DNA of 64,000 nt from Nomia melanderi (taxonomy: Eukaryota; Arthropoda; Insecta; Hymenoptera; Halictidae): contig NC_135009.1 in assembly GCF_051020985.1 (NCBI RefSeq), positions 8,564,606-8,628,605 on the forward strand, in the 5' to 3' direction. The notes under the pieces are model-generated. The model saw nothing but the letters and a program-made list of their open reading frames with translations. It ran no database searches and was not told the DNA's origin. The position numbers were made by a program, and so were the translations under genes. This document shows, one piece after another, positions 11,691 through 21,475 of this stretch. Every line of letters begins with the position of its first letter. Position 1 is the first letter of the stretch.

Positions 11691-12488
11691 TGAACACACC
11701 ACTCTCTCAGCTTCCCAACCTATCCATTTATCTTAGATCTCCATCTCTCTCCCTGACGCATCTCGACCAAGCCGAAGAATCGACCTTTGCTTCCCTCTTT
11801 CTTTCCACCGTTCCCTTTGTTCCTCTCCACCTCCGCTATCGATCCCCGCGTATCACCATTCCGCGACGCGGTGTTTCCGCCGTGTTCCGCGCGCCCGTTG
11901 CGTGTTACGTGTTCGAATGTCAATGACGAGGCGGCCCCAGCCGACGCAGAGGTCTGTGTTTATCCGAAGCAACGGAGTTTCGGCTGCAGCCTTGGCAGGC
12001 GCTAAAATTCTCACTTTCGGTCTCGTTGAGAGATCGGAGCTGCCGCTGCCCGACCGCCCGAAATTCCGGCCACTGATTCACCGAATTTCGGTCCCCGGGT
12101 ACGCTGATTTCATCCCCGAGTCATGCGTCCCTTCTTCCTCCTCTCTTTCTACGCTCGCAGCTTCCGTGAAACGGGATTGCAGGTAACTTGGTGTAGGTCC
12201 TTTGCCGAGGAACTCATCGTTGCATCAGCCATGCAGGTGAGAAATGAGAAAATTTTATTTTGGTGAATGTACGATTGTTTCGAAAGGAATTTAGTTGTGA
12301 AACGTCGTTGTGAGTAGGTTACTTTGATGTTAGAGAAATTGAGGAATCTTAAGATATCTAGTAGCACTTTGGATACTCCAATTGTCACTACAATATTATA
12401 CTAGATTATACTAGAATACACAGTTCACTTCAGCGAAGCTAATTTCTCCAAATGACAACAGTATTATACTTTCCTTCTTACTTCTCCT
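11691..12488. other. Non-coding stretch, no gene seen
   Basis: GC-richer at about 11820-12180, with overlapping plus-strand frames of 72 to 105 codons and no domain. AT-rich from 12240 onward. Confidence 0.5.
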
Positions 12489-12640
12489 ATCAACAGTTCA
12501 ATCGTGCATCACAAAATAATGAACAAAGCGACTGTTATATAACTAACACAGCTACAAGGAAACTATCAACAATTCAATTGTCACACAAACAGTAACAAGA
12601 AAGCAACTACTACATGACCAACACAACCACAAAGGGACTC
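12489..12640. repeat. Diverged tandem duplication, period about 76 bp
   Basis: ATCAACAGTTCAAT at 12489 recurs as ATCAACAATTCAAT at 12565. The following sequence (CACAAAATAATGAACAAAGC..ACTAACACAGCTACAAGG against CACAAACAGTAACAAGAAAGC..ACCAACACAACCACAAAGG) stays alignable to about 12640. Two copies are visible. Confidence 0.7.
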
Positions 12641-14064
12641 CAAAGCAAGACCAATCAATTCCCCATCAAACATCCCAAACAAACTTCCTCCACCCGATTT
12701 CCCTATCCATCGATCCCCATTCTTCGCAACAGTAAAATCTTCTGGCAGTAATAGTCTCGCCACCCTGTAGCTCGCTTCCGTCCAGGATGGTCGGCGTTTC
12801 TGCGATCTGTTGTGCAGGTATCGGTAAGCATCGTATAAACTGTCTGGCAGGGGGACGGCGGCGGCGAAGTAAACTGGTAGCAAATGTTAGGCGGTAATCG
12901 GTGTAAAAGCAGCTATTTAAAGCGGCGAGTTACGGGGGTGGTATAATTCAAGATCGTGTCCCGGGTAATTGTGCGCGCGCGATATCTTCGCGCTGCCCGT
13001 GGACGGGAAAACGGGATTCCGGGGATTCCCGCGACGGTTTTCATGTCGCGACGCTCGTATCGTTGGAAAAGTTAGCAGTAATCAGCCTCTATACACAACG
13101 ATCCGATCGGACCTTCCACGGAGACTGCAATACAGGGGCTGGTCATTGATAATCCGCGGCAATTCTGCTAATGTCTTCGCCAGATCGTGTTCTCATTTAC
13201 GATAATTACATACTGGGTGTCGCGAGAGTGCTCAAGCAGCTTTTAGCAGAGATTGGCAAATTTTGTGGATCTTGGATTAACAAACGGAGCAAATAATTGG
13301 AATTAGATATTAGAAAAAGTTCGTGCAGGTTCTTAAATCGAAATTTAAACTCAAAGAACGTTTGTGTAAAATAATGTGATTTAAATAAATATAACTTGCT
13401 GCTGATACTAATTTCATGAAACTAGTGAAATAGTTCGTTACTAATAAGGAAAGCAGGAGGAATTCTTTTGGTACCTAATACAATTTGATTGAAAATTCTG
13501 CGTTTTTTCTTCATTTGTGTCACTTTGTATCGTAGTCGAAAAGGGAGAAATAAAGAAGTAGTTAGTTACTTCGAAGTATTTAGTTAGTTAAAGAAGTTTC
13601 TTGATCGGGCGTTAATCTAATTACTTGAGAAACAGTGGAAGTATCTGAGAAGTATGATGCTTAAATGGTCATTATTATCTTCGTATCTTCCAAAGATACT
13701 GAAAAGTTGTAGAAACGCGATCAAGGACGTTCGTTCTAACCGAAAATAGAATTAAAAAAATGTTTTAATTCGATCCGTCTGATTTATGACGAGAGAGAAT
13801 AATTGGATCCGCGAGTGGTGCTCCACCGCGACCGTCAGCCTTCACATTGAGCTATCTAGTCCTTTGCGTCGCCGATAGCGTATCAGGTGCGCACAAGTAC
13901 GGAACGCAGTTTCTTGTCCCAACTCTTTATCTAACCTTCGCAGGAGAACTTAGACCAGCAATTTTTAAAGGGTACACCACGAGATTTTCGAACGAATGTA
14001 TTTCAAATATTTTCGACACCTGCAGCGAACGCAACTACTCTTCTTCTTCTTCGTGAATCAATTT
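12641..14064. other. Non-coding stretch, no gene seen
   Basis: GC-richer at 12700-13200, AT-rich at 13250-13780. CACCCTGTAG at about 12761 looks like a lone TA-element terminus without a partner end. No frame exceeds 100 codons and none is recognisable. Confidence 0.5.
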
Positions 14065-14098
14065 TTAACACTAGAAAAATTCGTGAACTTAGTGTTAA
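14065..14098. repeat. 34-bp inverted repeat TTAACACTA...TAGTGTTAA
   Basis: TTAACACTA (14065-14073) and its exact reverse complement TAGTGTTAA (14090-14098) enclose 16 bp. The ends match the outer 9 bp of family A elements. It could be a collapsed family A copy with the interior deleted, or a chance palindrome. A 34-bp structure with ACACTAGG/CCTAGTGT arms also occurs at 28163-28196. Confidence 0.6.
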
Positions 14099-14610
14099 AG
14101 AGATCATTGACTTACTAAGATTAATTTACAGAAAGAGAAGATAATTATACCGATTAATCTTTAAACGAATCTTAAACCTTCTTCCTTTCAGTTAAAGGAA
14201 AAACGGTGAAAACATTGTTCGGTGCGATAAAAAGATCGGAGATCGCAACCTCAGCCGATCGACGAAAAATATCGTTATCTGAAAGTCGTAAAAGCCGCGC
14301 GCGAGAAACTGAGAAAACATTTCATCGACGGTCGAAATGACTTCGACGGAAATTCCTGAAGGCAGACGAGACCGAAGATTACCAGGAAACTCGCGATGCC
14401 TTTAGAAAAAAAAAATAGTGATTCCAAAATCGACGCTTGTATTAATTACCATTCGACGAAGTCGCGAGGAACATTCAGCGAACGAAGGAACGAAGGAACG
14501 AAGGAACGAACATAGAAAATCATTCACGCGTCCGAGTCCCTTATTTTCAATCGGCCGGGTCATTTATAAACGCGCTCAACGATAGAGAGATTGAAGGATG
14601 AAGACCGATA
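14099..14610. other. Non-coding stretch with a GGAACGAA octamer repeat
   Basis: No gene seen. The only structured part is the octamer (GGAACGAA-type) run at about 14480-14511, about four units. The rest is mixed composition. Confidence 0.55.
14480..14511. repeat. (GAACGAAG)4 octamer microsatellite
   Basis: About four near-exact GAACGAAG units in tandem. Confidence 0.92.
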
Positions 14611-14852
14611 TTAGAGGATTAGGTTCACCGTTGAATATAGTCCCGGCCGGTTAACGCGTTAAAAACGGCCAATTGAGACAGGAATTTCAAGCAACCGGAC
14701 GACCATAGGAAGAGAGGCCTGCTCGAAAAAGGACGAGATAATCCGACGCTATCGCTATCACCTCGAGAAAGGACCTGAGAGCTGCAAGAGGATTAGGTGC
14801 CGCTCTTTTAATACGGGTCCCGGCCGGGTTAACGTATCGAAAACAGCCCACG
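14611..14852. repeat. Diverged tandem duplication, period about 175 bp
   Basis: AGAGGATTAGGT occurs at about 14613 and AAGAGGATTAGGT at about 14786. GTCCCGGCCGG occurs at 14640 and 14817, each followed by GTTAACG and then AAAACGGCC or AAAACAGCC. The shift is 174 to 177 bp. The middle of each unit is poorly alignable by eye. Confidence 0.65.
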
Positions 14853-15111
14853 GTAGTGCGAATCCTACGCCGTCATATGACCGCAAAACAATCGAAAAAA
14901 AAGAACTGGACGCAGACCGACGTGAAACTACAGAAATCCAAAGGAAGGCAATGCCTAGAAAATAACCACCTCGAGGGAAAGTGTTGCAAGTGTGCCGGAA
15001 CCCGACAATTTATACAAGTTAAACCGTGTTTGCATAAAAAAGTAATATGAATGCTGGATATTGGGTGTACTGAACACAATACTTTACGAACATTTTCGAT
15101 TTGCAGTCGTA

Positions 15112-15290
15112 TTAACCCTTCGCAGTGGATAGGTGACTCTTAGATACCACTTGATTTCATATATCAAACTTATAAAGTGTTATATATAATACTAAGCTTT
15201 GTATAATCCATCGATATGCGAAATATTGAAATAAAATAGTTTCATACTTACAATTAATAAAGTTTGCAAGGAAATATCAGTTTGACCTTG
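15112..15290 (+). mobile_element. Family B MITE copy, right end decayed
   Basis: It starts TTAACCCTTCGCAGT, then AGGTGACTCTTAGATACCACTTGATTT-like sequence, which aligns with the first 45 bp of the 24378 element (GGTGACTCTCAGTCACCACTTGATT). The interior TTTGTATAATCCATCGATATG matches TTTGTATAATTTATCGATATG after the nested insertion in 24378. The right end is not clearly preserved, so the end coordinate is approximate. This copy lacks the insertion seen at 24452 and therefore marks the empty state. Confidence 0.75.
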
Positions 15291-15460
15291 GCAACATAAC
15301 AGAAGATCATTAAAATTGGAGAGGAATGACAAATGCGAATAACTATTGCTTTAGTTTCTCAATATATCGATACGTTTGAATTGCCAACACAACCCAGTTT
15401 GGAACTTAACTAACAACACGATCTGACCGAATAACTATTTAATACAACCAGAACTTTCTC

Positions 15461-15664
15461 TTAACACTTAACAGACGAATGGATTTTCATCCGTCTTTCT
15501 CCAGTCCCGAGAATTTTTAAAGGCATTATATAAACCTATAAGCACGTCTTTAAATCATTGCCGCTTTATTGAATTAATATCATTATTAATACAATTTTTG
15601 GAAATCACTTATTTTTCAAAACGTTAAGTCGGCATATCTACGTGTTCTATCTGTTAAGTGTTAA
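15461..15664. mobile_element. Family E MITE, 204 bp, perfect 15-bp TIRs with TTAA ends
   Basis: TTAACACTTAACAGA (15461-15475) is exactly inverted at 15650-15664. Both ends are TTAA. The interior is AT-rich, non-coding, with no frame of note, and shares no obvious interior with families A to D. The ends are consistent with piggyBac-type non-autonomous elements; that assignment is inference. I saw no second copy in the window. Confidence 0.85.
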
Positions 15665-16282
15665 CCTATTCTAAAACCCCTAAAAAACGTCCCTCTACGT
15701 CGAGATCGACGAGAAGAAACGAGTGGGGAGTAGTTGGGACTGATGAGACACTCCAAGGACCAGTTCCATCGTTTCCCCGGAGTCCGTTCTCGGATGAGTC
15801 CGCGGGCCAGGCAAATTTTTACGTTCCCGGCACCGTTTCGGGCCACGTCATTGCCTGGGTTACAGGGACAGTGCCGGTGCCTGTGTCCGCGTGCAACGAG
15901 AGAGGCCTGTGTGCACACGGGCCACGGAGAGCCCACCAGACAGACACGACAGAGACACGCGCGGCCGACCTTGCATTTGCTTTGCATATATACGACATGG
16001 CTTTGGGCATGGTCACACGGAACACAACCTTGGCGAGAACATAAACGGACGAACGCATCGCGAGAGAACGAATCCAGGATGGAGGAAGGGGAAGACGGAG
16101 AGAGAAAGAAAGAGAGAGAAGAGGAGGCCCGGCAACGGGGGACGACGGGCCCACGTCACGCCACTTTCGGTTTTATCGTCGTATATCCGGCCGCGGTGCG
16201 ATTTTCTCGCGTCCTGATCTTCGGACCGCCTGCCTTCCATCGCTACTTGTTACCAGGGCTACCTTGGTTGTTGGACACTTGG
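15665..16282. other. GC-rich non-coding island with purine tract
   Basis: Frames up to 186 codons overlap on both strands (plus 15734-16294, minus 15819-16154 and others), typical of stop-poor GC-rich DNA; none has a recognisable domain. A purine-rich run lies at about 16080-16127. Confidence 0.5.
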
Positions 16283-16521
16283 GGATTGGACTGATGGGGC
16301 TATGGAAAATGATCGATTAGAGGGGTTTTCTTTTTAAATTATGCGTTTTCAGTGGGATCTGAACTTGGATTAGTGGAGCTATGGAAATTGATCGATTGGA
16401 GGGTTTTTCTTTTTAAATTATGTTTCTTCTTGTGGGACACGAAGCCCGGATTGATGGAACTATGAAAACTGATTAACTGAAGTATTTTTTCTTTTCAAAT
16501 TATGTTAGCTTCTAATGAGGC
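16283..16521. repeat. Tandem repeat of about 82 bp, three copies
   Basis: Units start at 16283, 16367 and 16448, each with GGATT, then GG(G/A)(G/A)CTATGGAAA(A/T)TGATCGATT-like sequence and TTTCTTTTTAAATTATG. Divergence rises toward copy 3 (TTTCTTTTCAAATTATG). The spacing is 84 and 81 bp. Confidence 0.88.
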
Positions 16522-17247
16522 TTTTCGAGTAGATACATGTTCAAGATTAACAGAAAATGGAAAATTTGTATCTTTGATGAGCCATCGATCGAGCTACTTT
16601 TGGGTGACATTGTAATCACAGATAGTCTCTTACTAAGGGATAGAGTTTGAATATATCAGGGAGGACGTGGTATATATCTAAATTAGTCCATTTTACTGGG
16701 ATCAAAATGAGATACCAATAATTTATGGTCAATGTTTAATCTCTCGGAGATACTGAATTATTCAGAATCGATCAATATAAGCGTCGACCGATAATGGAAC
16801 TGTTCGAAATCCGATTGGTCAGATTTCACGAAACTCCTATCAACTTTTTCGACTTGTGCTATACACAGATCCGCTGCCAGAGATTTTTTACGCGTTACCC
16901 TTGAATCAGTTGTTTTTCGCGACCGTTCAAGCGAACGACTGTGCTTCAAAGCGAGGCGAGTGAACCGCGTAACCAGTTGTTTGAACCATTAATCCCGCAA
17001 AGACTCTCCGGGCTCCGCGGCAACCCTGGGATTCTTGTGTCCTGGGACAAAAATGGATTTCTTCCGATCGGTTCGCGGGCGAAGCCTGGAAATGCGGCCG
17101 AAGGCCGGCGTAAATCAAAATTTATTTCGCAGCCGCCACCGGCTGCCGAAGACGAGTCTCTCCCGCGATGCCTCGCGCGAGGAATCTTTTTATGCGAGCT
17201 GCGGCCACGATTCGCTTGCCTTTTCTTCTTTCTCGCGTCTCGTTCTT
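16522..17247. other. Non-coding stretch, no gene seen
   Basis: AT-rich to about 16900, then GC-rich. Frames of 112 and 113 codons at about 16941-17373 overlap each other in different phases and run into the duplicated segment. No domain recognised. Confidence 0.5.
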
Positions 17248-17705
17248 CTTTTCAACGGATATTACACCAATGGAAAGAATAAAAAACAAAAGAAAGAATT
17301 TAGAAGAGACTTTGCTACGAGAAAGCACCGAGGAGAAAGATTTCTGCTAGCACCTAATGCTAAAAGACAATAATGTTTAACTCTTTGCACCCTGAAAGTG
17401 TTTCATTGAAAATATTCGACACTTTCTGACGAGGTATGGATATTTCTATAAACGAAGCTTCGTATTAAGTATTGAACTTTATGAGTTTTATATGTCGAAG
17501 TAAGTGGCGACTGAGTAGTCTTTCAAATGCAAAGGATAAAGCCTAAGTAACTACGTGAGAGTGCAACCAAAGAATTTTTCTAGTTCTTTTTTTCAACGTG
17601 TATTACACTAACGGGAAGAAAGAAAGAGAATTTAGAAAAGGTACTTTCAAGTTTGAAAAAAGCACTGACAAACCTGGAGCTTTCCGCGAACACCTGATGC
17701 TAGAA
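17248..17705. repeat. Segmental duplication, shift about 341 bp, with a MITE between the copies
   Basis: Copy 1 (about 17248-17370) and copy 2 (about 17589-17705) share TTCAACG, ATTACAC(C/T)AA, AAAGAATTTAGAA-like and CACCT(A/G)ATGCTA(A/G)AAG in the same order, at a shift of 340 to 341 bp. Between them lies a family B element (17377-17539). The MITE may have inserted between the copies after duplication, or it may have been part of the duplicated unit and been lost from copy 2. No trace of it follows copy 2, which favours later insertion. Confidence 0.75.
17377..17539 (-). mobile_element. Family B MITE copy, 163 bp, reversed
   Basis: The left end TTAACTCTTTGCAC, followed by a TTCATTGAAAATATTCG-like stretch, matches the reverse complement of the right end of the 24378 copy. 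The right end GTGGCGACTGAGTAGTC...GCAAAGGATAA corresponds to the GGTGACTCTCAGTCACCAC side. The right TTAA is degraded to ATAA. Orientation is therefore opposite to that of 24378. Confidence 0.75.
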
Positions 17706-17938
17706 GAGGGAGAGACAGTTGCGGCTGTAAGTGCTTGACCTTGAACGGTATTTATTGACCCGTTCTGCATACTAGATTCACGAATAGCTGATTCATTATG
17801 AACGGCGATCTGGCATTTTCATTCATTTATCGTTCGCGCGGGATCTCGCGAACTCGATTCTTCGATTCGTTCCCTCGGGCGTTTCAGGGATCAATGTACT
17901 TTTATTAGACAGATCATGGACACTAACGAATGAAGCGA

Positions 17939-18125
17939 TTAACACTAGAACTACCGAGGATTTATTAGGGTTGACATGCAATCCTTATAAAGATTGTAAC
18001 AGAACAATGTTTTCGATTTCTTCGGATATTCGTTACAATATTTAAGTGAGACTATGTATTTCCAAAACCATTTCGGATATTTAATATTTCTAAAGCGTCA
18101 ATAATTGCAAAATAAAAAACTAAAA
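17939..18125 (+). mobile_element. Family A element fragment, about 187 bp
   Basis: It begins TTAACACTAGAACTACCGAGG and is alignable along its length with 50892-51078. Shared words include ATCCTTATAAAGATTGTAACA and TTTTCGATTTCTTC. Both homologous blocks end near AAAACTAAA with no visible right terminus, unlike the complete element at 54308. The right-hand third has probably been lost, or diverged too far to see. Confidence 0.8.
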
Positions 18126-18758
18126 TGTGCGATTAGATTCCGTTTCAAGCTTTTTGCTTGGCTGATACCTTTAAGCATCGTTGTGATATTAAGAAGAAGA
18201 CTCAATAGTCTTGAAGATCAATGATGAAGTCTTAAATTATTGAAAAGAATTTCAAATTGGAATTGTTCAAGGATTTTGAGATACAGTGAACGTTTGAACA
18301 GTTGGAGAGCCTGAGAAAAACAAGATTGAATGGTCTCAAAACATCAGATGTTTCCTAAGTTTTTAAAGAACTTCAAAATAATCAGAAATCCGTGGAATTT
18401 CCAGTTGAGAAGTTCCGAAGATTTATAAGAGTACACAACCATAAACTTCCTCGCATTTGCGATAGCAATCTATTCAAGTCCAATCACGAGCGAGTTACTT
18501 TCATTATTCAATCGCATTATTCAACGCGCTGATTCACGAAGTAGGAGTATCGACCGTTAGAATCTAAAATACACATAGATCCTAGGTCAACAGAGTCTTC
18601 TACCTAATTAACGAAATCAATCAGCAAATCGGCAATCGTGTTCACAAATTTTTATCCGCTTATCCAGGATAAAAATAAATCCCAGTCGAATCAACATTAT
18701 TTACAAACGGATCTACAAATCGATCTAGATGCCGATAACAGATTCGTCAAACCTCTCA
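18126..18758. other. AT-rich non-coding stretch
   Basis: No frame of note and no repeat recognised. Confidence 0.5.
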
Positions 18759-18999
18759 CTAACCAGTTAATCGTGAAATTTACTTTTAAAAATCTCTCAT
18801 GAAGTTAGTAATAAAACCAGCCGACGACGAGCATACACTTCGAACTCAGTACAGGTGCACCTAACATATAAAGCTGAAGCAAAATGAAGAAGGAATACAT
18901 GTTTGCTTGAAAAAATAAGTAATTAATTGTCGAAGAAATTAGTATTATTTTGGGTTCCGAGATGACGCGTATACTCGTCAAACACGGTTAACTGGTTAA
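18759..18999. mobile_element. Family C MITE, 241 bp
   Basis: The left end CTAACCAGTTAATCGTG (18759-18775) pairs with the right end CACGGTTAACTGGTTAA (18983-18999), 15 of 17 matching. Next to the right end lies GACGCGTATACTCGTC, the counterpart of the CGAGTATACTCG motif in the 8855 copy. The interior is AT-rich and non-coding. It is older than the 8855 copy judging by TIR divergence. Confidence 0.78.
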
Positions 19000-19937
19000 A
19001 CATCAAAATCCTACGAATCAAGGGACCGACGCCGTGATTTTTTCGCGTTCTCGCGAATTTTCGATTCGCTGTTTCGAAAAAAAAGGACAACGGTTTCCGT
19101 TGACTTACTCATTTAGCAGCGACGAGGACGCGTAAGTGAATGCTTGCCGGATCTTACCTGCAACAGAAAGAAGCTCGTTAAAGAGACTCTCCAAAAACGA
19201 TTCAAGAAATTATAGAAAAAAAGCATAGATGCGCAAAGCTGAAAAGCGAGTGTACACTTTTTTTTGCGCCCAGAACAAACAGCGTGTTTCCGTCTGCTTT
19301 TTTTGCGCGGGTTATGTAAAGCTGAGCACTTTTGAGTAACCGTCGAGTCGGTTCCTTACAAAATCGCGTTACAATGCCACGATGGTTGCTGAAAGGATTC
19401 AAGCTGAATTTCGGACAAGGATTTTCACCTGTTGGGATCTTCGAACGTGTACAGTCGCCTTCGAAAGCGAGTTAAAGGTTTGTCAAATGCGCTATTATAT
19501 TCCTTATTTATATACATTTTTATGCTTCGTTGATCATTGTGCATTAATCATAATCCTAGTGTTATGACATTCAACGTCTTATCGTTCAATAACGAGTGAT
19601 ACTTGTACGATATAGCTCTAATTCTGTTTTAAGACAATAAAAAGTACTCATTGCATAAAGACTGAAACAAAGACCTATGTAAGTTTTATATTGCAATTAC
19701 AATTGAAAATTTCTTTGTCTTTGTAAATTATTATTAATAAAATAGTCCTTTAGCAACCAAAATTGCCTTATTATTTTGTTTCCTAAAAAATCTGCTACTT
19801 TCATATTTACTAACAGCAATATCGATAGTAGTTCAGAAGAAACTACTCTAAACACTTCCTTAAACATAGATAAAATACAGTAAGTACCAAAAGATAAGAT
19901 AAGCAAACTAACGAACCTCAATGATATGTGAGAAACC
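19000..19937. other. Non-coding stretch, no gene seen
   Basis: Mixed composition, GC-richer at 19010-19170, AT-rich after 19480. Frames of at most 74 codons, none recognisable. Confidence 0.5.
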
Positions 19938-20125
19938 TATAACCTTTTGCATTCTGGAGGTGACTCTCAATCAAAATTATAAAATCTTATGATATTAAAT
20001 TCCGTTGTAGTAGCTTTGTTTTTTATTTAATGCATATTTTCTCATCAATTTAGAAAAGTTCGTTTATATCTCATCGGGAAGTGGTAAATATTTCTAATGA
20101 AAAACGTTCGAGTGCGAGAGATTAA
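19938..20125 (+). mobile_element. Family B MITE copy, about 188 bp, degraded
   Basis: It starts TATAACCTTTTGCATTCTGGAGGTGACTCTCAA-like (matching the GAGAGGTGACTCTCAG start of 24378) and ends AAATATTTCTAATGAAAAACG...GAGTGCGAGAGATTAA (the GAATATTTCTAGTGAATT...GTACAAAGGGTTAA end). Both termini carry point changes. Confidence 0.7.
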
Positions 20126-20888
20126 TACAACCGAAGGATCAATCGTTTCCTCGAGCCGATCTTCTCAGCCAGAATCGATGGAAGCCCGTCGACTCGCTCA
20201 ACCGAGCGGCTGTGTTATAGGTATACCGTACACCGAATCGTCGAAACACACATGCAAGTCTCGCTACGGGTGTTCGGACCGGGCTGGAGAAGAATCTCCG
20301 TGGCAAGGACCTCGCGAACAAGGTTGCACGGACTGGCCAGCAACGTGGGGGACAGGGGGAGATCCATCTCGGTCACGTTTCGTCCGAACCTTCTTTCTCG
20401 GTCGCCGACACAACGATCCTTTCGCGCGGGATTTCCTTCGATCGTCTGGTCGATCTGGTCGATAGAACCGATGATCTATGAGCGTTCTCTGGAAGAGAGT
20501 TGAGAGTCAAAGAATCCAAGAGGTGAGATGCGAAAGACGATAGAGGCACGTGGCGAGAAGAATTGGCTGTTGAGTCGCTGGTCTTTGTTGAAGGAAGTTG
20601 AACTGAAGCTGGAGTGGTCTGGGTTTTGATTAGATTCGATATCGAGTCAGTTCAAAGTTAATCTTGTGCTTGAAACTAAGATAAGTTTAAGTTGATTCGA
20701 GTTAGGGCATTTGATCTTGAGTTAAATTTGAAACTTGGCCTAGTTTGGATCTTTACGATGATAAAGTAATCTGATAAGTTTTGGGGACCACGCAGAAGCT
20801 AGAAACTGGGCCAATCTGGATAGCTAACATTGAATCTTCTAACAAGGTTTCACCTGGGATTAATTCAAAGTAACCGAAAGTAACGGTT
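20126..20888. other. Non-coding stretch, GC-rich at first
   Basis: 20126-20600 is GC-rich, with a 122-codon plus frame (20097-20465) that begins inside the MITE and overlaps others in both strands; not credible as a gene. 20620-20880 is rich in degenerate GAGTT/TTGATT words. 20460-20570 is half of a dispersed duplication with 21166-21285. Confidence 0.5.
20460..20570 (+). repeat. Upstream copy of a dispersed direct duplication (partner 21166-21285)
   Basis: ACCGATGATCTATGAGCGTT, then CTCTGGAAGA, GAGGTGAGATGCGA and AGGCACGTGGCGA occur here in the same order as ACCGATGATCTACGAGCGTT, TTCTGGAAGA, GAGGTGAGAGGCGA and AGGCACGTGGCGA at 21173-21273. The copies are about 700 bp apart. No coding frame is conserved between them that I can see. 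Confidence 0.8.
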
Positions 20889-21110
20889 AATCATTGCATA
20901 AAACGATTAGAAAAGGAACGCAGAAACAAAGCATCTTGTAGAACGTCTGTTGCAATATTCGCACTATGTGCTATCAAAATCATATTTCCAAACTACAGGC
21001 AACTTCCCTGTAATATAGCTAATCGTTTCATAGAAGGATTAGAAAGAAAGCACTGTCTTACAGGACATTTATCACCATGTCCTATCAAAACCATGTTTCC
21101 AAGGCATCAC
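20889..21110. repeat. Diverged tandem duplication, shift 111-132 bp
   Basis: AATCATTGCATAAAACGATTAGAA (copy 1, from 20889) corresponds to AATCGTTTCATAGAAGGATTAGAA (copy 2, from 21021); the later block TATCAAAAyCATrTTTCCAA occurs at about 20972 and 21083. The change of shift from 132 to 111 implies a net 20-bp indel between copies. It sits between the two halves of the 20460/21166 duplication, so this locus has duplicated more than once. Confidence 0.78.
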
Positions 21111-21165
21111 GCTACGAAAGCATCAGCTTTACTTGAACTCCGTAGGATTGTACGGTTAACCAGGC

Positions 21166-21285
21166 AAGCGACCGATGATCTACGAGCGTTTTCTGGAAGA
21201 ACGCCGCCGCGAGAATCGTCTAGACCCGAAAGATGCAGGGAGGTGAGAGGCGACGGAGGCACGTGGCGAAAAGAGAGGCGCCTCC
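21166..21285 (+). repeat. Downstream copy of the dispersed direct duplication
   Basis: Partner of 20460-20570; see there. This copy has extra GC-rich sequence (GCCGCCGCGAGAATCG) between the shared words. Confidence 0.8.
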
Positions 21286-21452
21286 GACGTTCGGATTAGT
21301 CCGAGAGAGTCCTTGACTCTTGGAATGCGGACCACTGGGGTCCAGGTACATCCAGGTAGCCTCCGAATTTCTCTGTGTGCACGCACCGGGCCTCCTCCCG
21401 TTTCGTCGTCCGCAAAGCTGACGGAACGGACCCATACACACACCCGTCTCCA

Positions 21453-21475
21453 TCTCTCTCTCTCTCTCTCTCTTT
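21453..21475. repeat. (CT)n microsatellite
   Basis: About eleven CT units in a pyrimidine-rich stretch at about 21440-21492. Confidence 0.93.

Noticed and set aside
12756..13140. CACCCTGTAG at 12761 and ATACAGGGG at 13130 as an element
   Set aside because: The ends face outward in the wrong order for terminal inverted repeats of the TACAGGGTG type, and no TA duplication is evident.
15734..16294. 186-codon plus-strand open frame
   Set aside because: At least four other frames of over 100 codons share the same bases on both strands. This is what stop-poor GC-rich DNA gives by chance.
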